This document shows, one piece after another, positions 28,001 through 40,395 of a DNA stretch of 64,000 nucleotides (position 1 is the stretch's first letter; every line of letters begins with the position of its first letter). The notes under the pieces were generated by a model, which was not told the DNA's origin, did not search any database, and saw nothing but the letters and a program-made list of their open reading frames with translations. A program made the translations under genes and the position numbers. The stretch comes from Sycobia sp. Sy_11 (lineage: Eukaryota > Arthropoda > Insecta > Hymenoptera > Epichrysomallidae): the NCBI GenBank assembly GCA_018907035.1, contig JACCIC010000034.1:1400001-1464000 (forward strand), in the 5' to 3' direction.

Positions 28001-29930
28001 CATGCCACTGAAATTTTCAAGTACACCCGTAGGAAAATCAGTTGCCAAGACTCTATATAATGCTTAATTTCGAGTCCGAAATGTGCGGAGTTAATTCAAC
28101 GAATTCGTTTGTTCATTGTTTTCGAAGAAAATTGTAATTAGTTTTAAAAAAAAGAACGACAATATTTCTATTTTCCATATTTTATATCTATATGAGAGGA
28201 TTTTTAACATTAATTAATTAGTGTATTTGTTTGAGCATGAATGAATATATTCCGCATTTTCGATGATTAGAAGCATGTTTTCTCAGAATACGGAAGTATT
28301 CTGTATATAGAAAAGCCATGCAAAATAAATGTTTAAGCAATAGTAAAATACGAATATATTTTATATATTTATTTATTTATTACTTTTATTTATAATATGT
28401 GGACCTATTGTAATAAAGACGTATAATTTGGATACATTATATAAGAATTGGGCATTTTTTAAACTACCGATCTAAAAATTAGGTCAATTTGCATAGTTTC
28501 GATCACTATATGCATTATATATTACAGCTGATGAATGCTACATGAAAATTGTATAAAATGACGAAACCTGCTAGAGCATTGGGCCTAGTCTCCTAAATCT
28601 GTTAGACTTAATTTAAATTCGGTTATTCTACAAAATATTCATGCATATCCGCTGATTTCATTTATTTATTATTGTTGTATCGCGTACCTTATGCTACCTG
28701 TTAAATCAATTAATGGAAGCAGCAAAAAAGTATAATTACATATTGCACGATATTTGCAGAAGCAAAGAAAATTGCTTTTAAGTCAATATTCATTAAATCT
28801 CAACTTCAATAATAAAATATTTATTAACAACGACAGATAAAAGCATGAAATTTTGTTTGTTTAACCGCCTGCGTCCGCACGTTATAACATTTACGTAGTC
28901 CAAACATTCTATCTCTGAAATTCTAAACTTTTAATTTAATGAATTAAATATCAAAGTATTGATTGTTATACTGAAATTTTTGTCTTTTGTTCAAAAAGAT
29001 GGAGGAAATAATGATTTTAAATAAATTTTCGCATAATATATTTAATAACTGTCAAATTAAATAAGTTGGAAAGTAGTACTTACTCCATGTCGTAAATAGC
29101 AGTAGAGTTTAAATACAATATCTAGTATCTTATAAACGCTAAATATAGTCTGCAGTAGAGTTTACCTGTGTATTATATGCGCTTTTCCAGCGATTGATTT
29201 AAATATATTGCGCGTCCCCATTTTGCCGAGCAGCCACCTCCGTTTAGTACTAATGCAACTTATTGATTTTTTTTCTAAACGGGGGAAAAAAATAAATTTC
29301 GAATATTACCTTCGTAAAATTGCTTCTATACAATCAACCGTCTCAATGGCTTGGTTGTAAAGAAATTTTAAACAAATACCTGATAAGGGTTTCTCCATAT
29401 TCTTCTATATACAATGCTCCTTCTAGACCGCAAAAAAGAACGAAGATTAAACGATCGCGAGTAAGTCCGAGTACGATACTGATGCAACAGAAGAATTTGG
29501 TTCTGTGAACTGTTGAAATGCAATAATTTAATTTCATGCAGACTAAAATATTTTTTTCGTTATTCGGTCCTTAAATTTGATTATATGTATTGTCTTCAAA
29601 GGTATAATATTATAAAATGTACAAATTATGATCTTATAAATACATTAAATTAATAATTATTTTTATCGGTTTTACAGTCTTTATACTATAATATATTGTA
29701 ATAAAATAATTTTAATAAATACATATTAAATCACTGTAAGAATTCAGTTATTTATTTATTTCGTTATATTAATCGATAATTCCGATGTTTATACTTGTAA
29801 TTTAGTGCAAACAATGAAATTTAACGTGTAAACAATCAATTGTAAAGTGCACATATACCAGAAGGAAATTTTATAATTTGCTTGAAATTAATGTCTTTTT
29901 TAAGATTAATGTATAGCCGAGTCTTACATA
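28000..29930. other. AT-rich non-coding stretch
   Basis: AT-rich DNA with stops in all frames and nothing recognised. Confidence 0.6.
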
Positions 29931-30195
29931 TATATTAGGTAACGAAGTCAAGGGAAGGGGTAGAGATTATAGTCCGAATAAAGCCAGTTGCGCGGTGCAG
30001 TGACGCTATATAGGCGGTAAAGAAGGAGGACGGGGAGAGTGCAGGGTAGGTTGGCTCTCGCGTAATAGGTAAAAGTATAACGCGTGACGTGGTAGCGGCT
30101 CTCGATTCTGGCAGCCTTCCCGCGCGCGGGTAAACTCGGGCGCGTGCAGTCCACTTCCCCCTTCCCTCTCTCCTTGTTCGAATTTTTCTCCTGCG

Positions 30196-30320
<125 letters not shown>

Positions 30321-30501
30321 GACTGCAAAGTAATCGGCGGCGTGTGTAATGCCCATTTGTGCAGAAGGGGTGCAGCGGCGGAGAAGCATGCACGTAATAC
30401 CTCTACCCTTCTCCTCCGCCCCCTCGTTTTCTGCGGCGCCGTGCTTGCACTTTTTTCTTATTCGTTCGCCCGTACGACGCCGGCGCAGGGTCGTTCGAGT
30501 T

Positions 30502-30533
<32 letters not shown>

Positions 30534-30542
30534 CCTCTCTCT
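30502..30542. repeat. (TC)n microsatellite
   Basis: TC dinucleotides with TTTC and CCTC interruptions at the end. Confidence 0.93.
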
Positions 30543-31586
30543 TGGCTGGCCTCTTTCTTCCTCCATCTCTTTCTCCTCCTACTTCTCCTAGCGCACCGCC
30601 ACCGAGCTCTGCCCGAGATCTTGATGGCTCTTGCATAAACATTTAAACTTGACTTTGAGCATCCGTATAGCTTCGAGTTCCTCTATATATACATATATCG
30701 GGAGCGAAATTGTGCATTATTCGAACAGAGTGCGGCTTAGACGCACACGGGAACCTCCCGTTCGTATATATATTACGCATTCCATACATGGAAAAAGTGC
30801 AGAGAACAGTATAGAGGAGTAGAAAGAGAATAAAGCAGGGTTCACCAAGCATGTGATTATACGATTTAGATGATTATTGATTATAGACCAGTTGCATCCT
30901 GATCCGATTGCTTATTGTATACATCGATTTCTTAATTAAAAACTCCAACATATATATAATAAACGAGTCCACGCACTGTTTACCGTTCAGCACAGATGAC
31001 CTGATCTACGTAGAAACAAGACACTTGTTAAAAATAGTAGAGTGAGGGTAATAAATGGATTATGTATGGAGGAGAAAGGATGAGAAGTAGCAAGAGAACC
31101 TATAATGGCACCAATTAACATCATATGAAGGCGATTCGTTTTTCTCAACGAGCCATTTGCATATACGCTCAAATCGGCCCTGCAGCGACGAAGCCAATAA
31201 CTGACCACTCGTCTCGACCCGTTAGTTAGTTTTCGTACCAAAAAACTCTGTTGGGGTTAGCGATTGCCGTAGTATTTCGCGCAGTACTGCTGCGAGGTAA
31301 GAAAGTTACGAGGCGGAGAGAGGAGGGCGGGGGCTCCGGAATAACTTTTGCGCAACGGGGCAACGTGCGCAGCCTTCTGATTTGTTGTTCAGGCTACAAA
31401 CATTCTTCCCCTTCGATGTACGAATTACTCCACCCTCTCCCCCTATCAGGGTCATAGGCGCACCGCTCCTTTTTCTTAATTCCGCAGTGGGGTTGTTTTC
31501 GATTTACCGATAGGCCGCTCCAATTACTTATAATAAACGCAAATTCGCCCCGTTCTCGCCGGTGGAGGCATGATTTCTATATTATA

Positions 31587-31614
31587 CGAGGGGAGGTCAA
31601 AAAGTCCTTAGAAA
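31587..31614 (+). repeat. Mariner left terminal inverted repeat
   Basis: A 28-base arm starting directly after the TA dinucleotide; it pairs with 32839-32865. Confidence 0.93.
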
Positions 31615-31765
31615 ATCTAAGAGATGGCGCTCGTATCATCGCAAATGGTCTGTTTCTAGTAAGCATCATTCCTCACTAGGTATCTGGCAAAGTTGCAGCC
31701 ATATTTATCTAGTAATTTCATTTTTATCGTCAGTTGAAGTAAATAACTTTTGTTTTCTTAAGAAA

Positions 31766-32738
31766 ATGGTAAAAAGTGAGTTTAGAGAGGTGATCAAACA
31801 TTTCTATTTAAAAGGCTTAACAGCAAAAGAAATAAAAGCTGAGTTGGATTCAGTTCATGGCACATCTGTCCCTGTTTTTGCAACAGTTTACAATTGGATA
31901 AATGAATTTCAACGTAGCCGTACATCAACAGAAGATGAACATCATTCAGGACGTCTTGTAGACGTGAGTACCCCGGAAATGATCGATAAAATCCACAATA
32001 TGGTGTTAAATGACCGAAGAATAAAATTGCGCGAAATAGTTAAGGCCACAGGGGTTGTAAAAGGTACCGTCATTTCAATTTTGCATGATAAGTTAGTTAC
32101 GAAAAAAATATCTCCCAGATGGGCGCCGCGTTTGCTTGCAGCTGCAAGCAAACGCAACCGCGTGCTCTCTTCTAAGGCACTTTGGGAGCACATGTGTCGT
32201 AATCTAGATGAGTTTCTACGTAGATTAATCATTGTTGATGAAACATGGATACACCACTACACTCCGGGGCAAAAGAACAGTCTGAGCAATGGATTATTAC
32301 AGGCGAACGTGCTCTAAAGTAGGCAAAGACGGTGAAATCAGCTGGAAAGATTATGGCTGCTGTGTTTTGGGATGCACGTGGTATTATCCTTATTGACTAT
32401 TTGGAAAAGGGACAGACGATTACTGGAACGTATTATGCGTCATTATTAAGTCAGCTACATGAGAAAATAAAAGAAAATCGTCCTTATTTGAAAAAAAAGT
32501 CCAGAATAATGTACAAGTGTATACGTGCGCAGTTTCGATGGTCAAAATTCAGGAATTGAAGTTTGAATTGATAGACCATTCACCGAACTCAACAGATCTG
32601 GCCTCGAGTGACTTCTTCTTAATTCCAAATTTTAAAAAATGGTTCAGCGAACAAAGGTTTACGTCAAATGTGGAGGTCATCGCTCACACAAATGCTTATT
32701 TTGAGGAACTATACAATTCTACTTTTCTGAAGGCTTAA
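31766..32738 (+). pseudogene. Mariner transposase, frameshifted pseudogene
   Basis: The transposase would bind the element ends and catalyse cut-and-paste at TA sites. The ATG at 31766 opens a frame with the N-terminal helix-turn-helix pair (residues about 1-110), a degenerate GRP-like linker (SGRLVDVS, residues 61-68), a WVPHLL-type motif seen as WAPRLL at 119-124, and the first catalytic aspartate in VDETWIHHYT at residue 158. The frame is lost just after this, near 32262-32278. The next segment has an in-frame TAG at 32320-32322, and a second frame change occurs near 32480-32500. The second catalytic position, normally QDN, is Asn (codon 32505-32507). The third aspartate survives in LASSDFF (32610-32612), exactly 34 residues further on as in the D34D class. 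No functional enzyme can be made. Confidence 0.93.
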
Positions 32739-32838
32739 ACAAAATTGGAAATGCGTCTGTCGAAGTGTATTTAACTAGAAGGAGATTATGTTGAAAAATA
32801 AAAAAAAATTTACCCCAAAAAAACTGTTTTTCTATCTT

Positions 32839-32865
32839 TTTCTAAAGACTTATTGATCTCCCTCG
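32839..32865 (-). repeat. Mariner right terminal inverted repeat
   Basis: A 27-base arm ending CCTCG directly before TA; it is the inverted partner of 31587-31614. Confidence 0.93.
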
Positions 32866-32867
32866 TA

Positions 32868-34640
32868 TTTATATGATCGATTTTGCACACTGTTTGAGTG
32901 AATAGCCGCGTGTGTAAATTTACAATTATATTTTTCCGATGTACGCGACGAGGTACCAGTATGATGAAGATGATTACAGACGTTTCAATTACATTACGTA
33001 TTTGGAAATCGAACGACAGAATTGTACGTGACTTTTCGGTATAGGTATTTATTTTGTTAAATGAAATTTTTACTGATTCTGTCGTGAAAAAAAAAATTAT
33101 TTTCTGCTCGATCGATCGGCAGCAGAAGTTTAATAATTCTTATTCAGAGCAAATCATTTTTAATACAGTAAATATTTATAACCTGAGGGAAAGTCGTAAA
33201 TTTTTTATAGATCTTATACCCCTTGAAGATGAAGTACGAATTTTCTCAAGCGCACAATTACAAACATTGCGATTCAATAATTAGATAAACTTTAATAACG
33301 GCAATCATATAAAATTTCAATTAAAATGAAAGTCGATTGACTTTCATTTTAATTATGTCTATTTTAGTTTAATTGTGACTATGTGCAAAAATAATTAAAT
33401 AATCTTTACCGTACGCATATGAAGTTGTATATAAAAATAGTTTACGTCATTAATCACAACGTATACAATGTATGAATATTGAATTTGTAAATAAATATCC
33501 AAAGCTCGTTCAAGTGTTGAATTAATTTAACATTAAATTGAAATAAAAATGTACTTAAAAAATACAAATTGTGATGATACTTTAATAATTTTAATGGTTT
33601 TTATATACTACTTATTTATGGTTAGCTGCTATATTCTAGATCCAGTTGCAATTGAAACTGTGTCACTGAATTCAGATAAAAATGAATCAAAAAATAAATA
33701 AATTATCTAGGCTATCAATCGTATCGACATCATGAAAATAATTTTTGATTTTGATAAAAAACATCAGTGTACTTATATTATTACAAATGTTTTAAAATTT
33801 GTTTAATATAATTTAATAAATTGCAATATGATCATTTTACGAAACTTTGTAGAAAAAAATTGTATTACAAACCATCAGTCAGAGTCTTCTTACAAACAAA
33901 GACTTAGTACCAATTATAGATGACATTGACATAGTTCTATGACTTGGAGTTAGATATCTGTGCAAAAATTTTATATTCGTACATTGTCAAAATGAAAATC
34001 GCAGAAACGTGATTAATTAGAGAATGGTGCATTATCTTTAAATTTCTTTGTTTTCGATCTTTCTCGATCTTTCTCTCTCTTCCTATTCCTCTCTACGGTT
34101 GATTTATAGCACAACTAACTCTAAATTGTGTACAGACTCAGTATTTAAAAACTGTATTAAACCATCTGCTATTTTTAGCTCTTCAGTTTTTAACTAAAAT
34201 AAAAAATAATACTCAAAATAAGAGGCCTAAAAATAATCTGAAAGTAATTCTGTTTTCTTCAATTTGCCTATTGAAAGAGCCCATAGAAATAATGATCTTA
34301 ATAAACAAAACAAAAATAAGAATACAAAAAAAGATAAAATTGTATAAATTTCATGGAGACGTTTGAATGCCGAATTTGAACTGGTAGGTCTATGATGAAG
34401 AAATAGATCACGAGCGTGTACTCAATGTCAATGCTTTCCTAATTATAATTTAATTGCCCACTTAAGAACTGGCTTCAGTTCAAGGACTATAACATTTTAC
34501 GCTGTTTCCAGTATGTCAATGATGGGGTGGCCTCAATTCATTCGCAAACTAGTATCTGAACTATCTTTTAAATTGTTCTAATACTGTTACCGCTGTTCGT
34601 TTTCCATATTTTTGAATGGAGGCATCTTTTATTCCTTGGA
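32868..34640. other. AT-rich non-coding stretch with one perfect hairpin
   Basis: AT-rich with a striking inverted repeat at 33319-33354 (separate entry). The 76-codon frame at 33054-33284 has no domain. The last part (about 34300-34640) may include decayed LINE sequence, but I could not confirm it. Confidence 0.5.
33319..33354. repeat. Perfect 16-bp inverted repeat, 4-nt loop
   Basis: AATTAAAATGAAAGTC at 33319-33334 is followed by GATT and then its exact reverse complement at 33339-33354. Unlike the TA tracts, the arms are not simple repeats, so self-complementarity is not a by-product of low complexity. Confidence 0.95.
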
Positions 34641-35111
34641 AGAAATATGAAACGGCTATTTCGCTTTTGGACCTTTCTTAAATCAATTGAACCCTTTCGG
34701 TTTTCTGGAAAATTCTAGATAATAAAGTCCACGATATATTAGAAGACTTCTCATAAGTTATAGAGCCCTCTACGCTATGCAAACAGGATTTACGGTTCTT
34801 TTATTTGAGTAAAAACACCTTTTTACAACTAACATACAAGACTGGGCTTGGATAAGGGATCTATAAGCATGCTTGTTTCGTTTGACTTCAGCAAGGCATT
34901 TGATAGAATCAGTACTTTCTATATATTGGACCACTTTCATCTTTTCAAGAGCGGATTAATTTTTAGTTTTTTAGAAAAAGAACTAACTGTTGTTTATTCC
35001 GAGGTAAAATCATTCTGGATTAGTACTAATATAAGTGTAGCATATTGTTTATGCAGATGTTGTCTGATTGATATTCATGTTCATGAACGAGTGATCATGA
35101 ACGATGAATAG
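34640..35111 (+). pseudogene. Decayed LINE reverse-transcriptase fragment
   Basis: The frame at 34848-35111 contains SMLVSFDFSKAFDRI (about 34863-34910), the motif A block of non-LTR retrotransposon reverse transcriptases (SKAFD with the first catalytic Asp). The preceding LDKGSI matches the usual lead-in. Upstream, 34650-34845 gives in shifting frames pieces resembling the RT region before motif A (a YRALYAMQTGF-like stretch and a TFLQLTY piece), interrupted by stops. No YADD motif C, endonuclease or 3' tail was found, so this is a short, frameshifted relic. A Jockey- or R1-like LINE is my guess; the clade is not established. Confidence 0.6.
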
Positions 35112-36830
35112 AAATATATTGTTTAGGTACCTTGAAACCACCATAATAATGAATAGAACGAATAATTTTAGCATCGATTTTGACGAGCATATTAAGCTAC
35201 ATTTATTTATTCTTATAAATATTATTACAGTTGAACATGCTTGAAGCTTTTATGTACATAGATATATTATTATCTACTTTACAGGTTCTAAAATTCTACT
35301 GTTTAGTACGTCATTGTTTAAGACGAGATGACCGTAAGGCCCTCGCGGTAATAAATGTGAAAACATTTATGACCAACTTTGTATACACGATTTAGTATAG
35401 ACAGTCTTACATTTGGCGTACTTTCACTCTTGATTTAGTGCAGAAGTGCTCTCATGACTCATAGATGCACTTTTATCAGGTCTACCAGTAGGGATAATAG
35501 GATTTTGGACAATTCATAACGGTTATATTTAGTAATCGGTTTCGGACATTCCATGTGAGTTATATTCAGAAAATTTGTCTAATTCATCATTAACAAGAAT
35601 ATAACGTTCGAAAATTGTCTAAAAATTCTATTATACATCGAAACTGTTGTGTTGTTGCTACTGAAATAGCTTACGTGTGGGATCCGTACATTATAGTTGC
35701 CAGATATATATTCTCGTATTCTAGAAATATTTTCAGCTGTGTGTCCAGAAGAATATTTTATTTAGTGACTTACGATAGTGTAAAGTAAATTTATTTGTAC
35801 CGTACACTATATGTACATCGCAACTTCTCCCACCACTTCAATCTTTGATAATAGTAGTTGGAGTTGGATGGCCTAAACATAGTAAGCGCAACCAAATCAT
35901 ACTTTCATCCATTTCTGATCTTTCTCCGCGAAGATCAGCAACATGACTAAAAGTTAGAATATTCGTCTACGGTAGGGTAAAAGAATAGAAATGCACGACC
36001 TTACGCATATAGTGAGCTCAAATAAAACGTTATGATGATCATGTTTTACTCGAAATATTTTTTGAGTAGCAACAATCCTTCTCGAATTTCAATAGAATAT
36101 TTGGATTTGTTTAGATAGACATTAGATTTCTTGGTAAAATGGAAAACCTTACATATAATTGAAACATAGTGTGAAAAATCAATAAAGAAGCAGCGTTTAT
36201 ACGAGCTGTCAAAATGCTATCCTCTCCAATGGTAAACCCTATAAAATCATAAATTGATTAATTTACGGTCAACTATACAAATAGATACGTCATTGCGTCG
36301 CTGAAGATAAAGTATGTTATAATTCTACCTTGTGATCCGTTACAAAAATTTTCCGTTTTGAATAAGCTTGTCATCTTAAGAAGAAAGTTATAACTCATCT
36401 CGTATTTAATCTCGTATGTAATTCTATTATATTATAGTCTTATACTTTCATTATATCTAATCCTAATTTGTTCTAAACTAAATTTTTTTATGGTTAGGAT
36501 TAGAACTTTTTATCATATTGATTTACAATTATTTAGTAATTTAGTAGGATTATACAATGTTTTTAAATTTTGACGATACGTTAATGCGACACTGACTAAT
36601 GGTTTTTTCGTACTATAACTGAAATTTAATTATATTTATTATATTAATTTTGTTAATTTGAATGAAAAATATATAATTAAATATAGAGCTCTCTCTATCT
36701 CTCTTTCCAAACCACTTTCACTCACTCATCACTCCTTTTTGGACTTAAACATTAAAACTCTTTAAATACAGGCACTACTCATAATATTTCGGAATACTAA
36801 ATAATAATTAAATTAAATAATAATAAACGC
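35112..36830. other. AT-rich stretch with a complex repeat cluster
   Basis: AT-rich non-coding DNA, except for the repeat cluster at 35493-35634 described separately and a small hairpin at 35351-35370 (8-bp stem, GAAA loop). It may contain further LINE relics that are too diverged to call. Confidence 0.5.
35493..35634. repeat. Imperfect inverted plus direct repeat cluster
   Basis: The arm at 35493-35528 (starting GATAATAGGATTTTGGACAA) pairs imperfectly with 35598-35634, whose complement reads the same way with a few substitutions and one or two gaps. Within it, TTTTGGACAATTC...GTTATATTTAG (about 35503-35532) recurs in direct orientation as TTTCGGACATTCC...GTTATATTCAG (about 35550-35579). A decayed foldback or MITE-like element is plausible. 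Confidence 0.6.
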
Positions 36831-37230
36831 ATCGCCAGCCTCGCTTCCTGAAGCTGCACTAGAATCGTAATCCACACAAAGAGGGGAAGAGTTTGCCCAG
36901 TGCACTTGTCGAATCCGACGCACGACGAAAATTAATAATCCAAGCTCGCGCAATACCGGGGAACCGACGCGGGACGTGACGCTTCAATCCCACTGCTATT
37001 ATATCTTCCGTCCGCTCTTGCGCAATCACCGTGCCAGCACGAGCGTACAATCTGTATATTATACATATAACATAGGAAATCTCTCTTGCGGCGATGACGC
37101 AACCGCTCGTCGCTAAAGGGGTGCTTCACGATTTTAATACAAAGGAGAAGGGTGTGTGGCAGGGCTGGCTAGGCAGAGTACCGAGCTTAAAGCAATTGCC
37201 GTAAGCAGTTCGAGATGTAAAAACACTCGT

Positions 37231-37232
<2 letters not shown>

Positions 37233-37282
<50 letters not shown>
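37233..37282. repeat. (TA)n microsatellite
   Basis: Uninterrupted TA dinucleotides, about 25 units. Confidence 0.97.
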
Positions 37283-37286
<4 letters not shown>

Positions 37287-38049
37287 ATTAATATATGTGG
37301 ATACATTCGGATAATGGTGAGCGAAAACGGAGAATCCTCGGAGACGATGAAACGTGTTAGTCGACGTATAAGCTTCATAGCCGGTGTGTACATAATAGGC
37401 GAGGTTTGGCGCGCATTACGAAGCGAATTTGACTGCTTTATTATTGCGTTTTATTGTCTGAGTGTAAAGTTTCGTATAAATATGTTTGCTTATAAAAAAT
37501 GAAAGAGAGCGTGTGTGTATCCCTCCACGTTCTTGCACGATTGACTTTTACCGATCGTAATAGAAACTCACCTAAAATTGTACACATATAAAAGGTTTTA
37601 TTTGTTTTCATGGTAAGAAGTCGATTAGAGAGCTAAGAAAAAGACTTCTTATTGATTTTATCAAAGCATCGTAATGTTCTTTTATACTAAGAATAGACTG
37701 CTGTAATACAGGCTGAATCACTCATTTTTCATTAAGCGTAGCTCAACAGTATATAAGAATTTTTATTAAGTAAAGCTAAAAAATAATACAAGGCTTTAAA
37801 TTAATCTAGAATACCTCGGCATTCCATAATGCAATCAATACACAATTTATATAGACGTGCAGAGTTGCCAATTTCAAATTATCTTCGCGAAAACATAAAT
37901 TGAAGTTGTTCGCTATACAGAAAATCGGGGACGTATATAGATCACCTTAATTTATTACGTTAAACCACGCTGCAGTAGTATCGTGATCCAAAATTATTAT
38001 TGATAAAATCTGTATTTGGCTGATATCCATACTGGAGAAACTTATAAAT

Positions 38050-38053
38050 TATA

Positions 38054-38122
<69 letters not shown>
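38050..38122. repeat. (TA)n microsatellite
   Basis: TA dinucleotides with one early GTAT interruption, about 36 units. Confidence 0.97.
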
Positions 38123-38130
<8 letters not shown>

Positions 38131-39938
38131 TCGTTTATATATATTTGAATAAAATTTTTTTATTCTTACATAAACCATGATTTTTATACTTTCAGACTGA
38201 AAACAATTTCAAATATTAGTGACCGTCTTTGCCAATTCTATTATTTTCTTATCCAACTATTATGCAAGAGGGAATTAGTAATAGGAATATGACACTGTTT
38301 CCAAGAACTATAAACAAATATTACTTACGAGATTAATCCATATCATTATTTTTCAACGTTACACCTACACACACGCATACGACGCCTCACATTTCTCTGG
38401 CGACACAATAAATTTGACGTCGAATACCGAATACATTCAATTAAAGAAATCATTAGTCAAAAGATTAAGAAATAATTTATACATTAATATTTTTCTCGTT
38501 AAAAAAACCGAGAGGCAGCTTTATTATTATTCTAAGCGTACGAGAAAAAGGAAAGAAAACGTCCCCTAAACACGAACGATTGTGTCTCTGATTAACCCCA
38601 ATAGCCTCGTCTAAATTCCGCTCCTTGTATCGACCGAAAAAAGCCTAGTAATCAATATACCTGCGTGTATTCAACATTATAGTAATGCGTACCCACGCAC
38701 ACGCACCCACATATTGTTGCCACACAGCGAGAAACGCTGGCGCGCGGTAAATGTACACGGACATCGTGCGCGCGCGCGCAAACGGAACCGGGGGAAATAA
38801 ATAATGCAGTCGTTTTCTGGTATTTGGGTGAGGGTGGATGGGGAGTTGTCGGGAAACGTCGACTGAGGAGGAGGTCGTTTCGAGACCAATCCGTCGAAAG
38901 AGGCTTGAGTGGAAATCAAACGGGCGGTCTGCAACCTTCCGAGCCCTGTGCAAACAGCCCGAACGTTTCATAGTCGGATTAATCACGCCCCCCTCACAAC
39001 TTTTGCTTCCGCACAATTTTGAGTTTATCGAGCTTCTTTGTTTACGCTCCGAACTGCTGCGTAAGGTCCCGCTTGATTAATGATGGTCATTTATACATGT
39101 ACGATATATCTTTAATTAAGGGAAGAACCATTTCTATTACTTTCGGAAACAAAAACAATTTACCGAAAGCTTCATGCCTCTGCTATATATTGATAGGTAT
39201 ATAAGTGCACCAACGTCAAGTGACACAACGTTTGTCGAAAATTAATATTGATTAATTATCGTTTTCTATATGCAGTATGTGCATGCTCATATACGACCTC
39301 ATTTATGATTCCTGGAATTCCTTTTGCCGCAAAAATTAGCGACGAAAAGTAGCGAATTTCCACACGTATTGCTATGCATTTCAAGCTCTCCCATTGTCAT
39401 CTAAATAAACATCGACTAGTTTAAACGAGAATCCGTTGTGCCTTAACGTTTTAAATTAAATTTAATGTTTTATCCCTTAATCTCTAAGCAAATGTATTCA
39501 TTTTTAGTGAAAAATATTGCATACATTAGTTTCGAATCCGAAAATTTTAATGAAAATCTTTTAAATGTACTAAATTTCTTCAGAAGCTTCAATTTACAAT
39601 ATAAAGCAGTTATTGCATTGATAAGACAATTGTTGTTATTTATACATATTTTTAAAGATAAAATAAAATTTTGTGGACGAAAAAACCTATTTGAAATATT
39701 TCGCGTTATTTTTGAAGTTATAAAAAAAAATGTAAAAAATGCAAAAATCGCTTACCTTGGAATACATTATATATATAAACACATCATACTTATACTTCGA
39801 AAGATCATTCAATTCTTTCGAAAGAAAAATTTCTTTTTTTTTCGGCGCTTCTATCAGAGATTCATCGATAATCTGTCAGTTAAGAATCCTCAAAAATATC
39901 ATTATTGCTCACTTCGATCGAAATATCGACTTGCTCTT

Positions 39939-39939
<1 letters not shown>

Positions 39940-39987
<48 letters not shown>
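39940..39987. repeat. (TC)n microsatellite
   Basis: Uninterrupted TC dinucleotides, about 23 units. Confidence 0.97.
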
Positions 39988-39989
<2 letters not shown>

Positions 39990-40344
39990 GTCACGGCTTG
40001 TATTAGCCTCTCGATTTTGAATGGATTTTCGCAGAGCCGCCCCTGCCAGTCCTTCTTGTGAGACGCCTCCCCTCTCCTGCTCCAAGACACGCTCGCCACT
40101 TATACTCGCGGGCGCGCGCGGCGTATATAATTCAGCTTGAACGTCGAGGGTGTATATCTAAACCCTTATGTAAGTCGAGTGCAATCGAGAGTCGAGGGAA
40201 GCGAGGGGAAATCTTCGTGCACGTCATATCGTTCGAACAGCTCTTTGAACGAGGGACTATGGAAGTTAAGTAGGTCTTCCACCCTCTAACGTGCTATCTT
40301 CGCCGACTTTTCCTTGCATCCCCCCTTAGGCACACACGCGCGCG

Positions 40345-40349
<5 letters not shown>

Positions 40350-40392
<43 letters not shown>
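40350..40392. repeat. (TA)n microsatellite preceded by (CG)n
   Basis: A CA/CGCGCG run at 40331-40349 passes into about 21 TA units. Confidence 0.96.

Positions 40393-40395
<3 letters not shown>

Larger units (their letters stand above)
31587..32865 (+). mobile_element. Mariner-family DNA transposon, 1279 bp, inactive copy
   Basis: The element has terminal inverted repeats at 31587-31614 and 32839-32865. Both begin CGAGGG and read into AAGTC.TTAGAAA on their own strand, differing by one gap and about three substitutions. It is flanked by TA on both sides (31585-31586 and 32866-32867), the usual target duplication of Tc1/mariner elements. The 1.28 kb length is normal for mariner. It encodes one transposase on the plus strand, now broken. 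The well-kept ends with coding damage suggest an insertion of moderate age. The subfamily cannot be named from memory with confidence. Confidence 0.95.

Noticed and set aside
35351..35370. 8-bp stem hairpin with GAAA loop
   Set aside because: It is short and almost entirely A/T, and such hairpins are common by chance in this composition.
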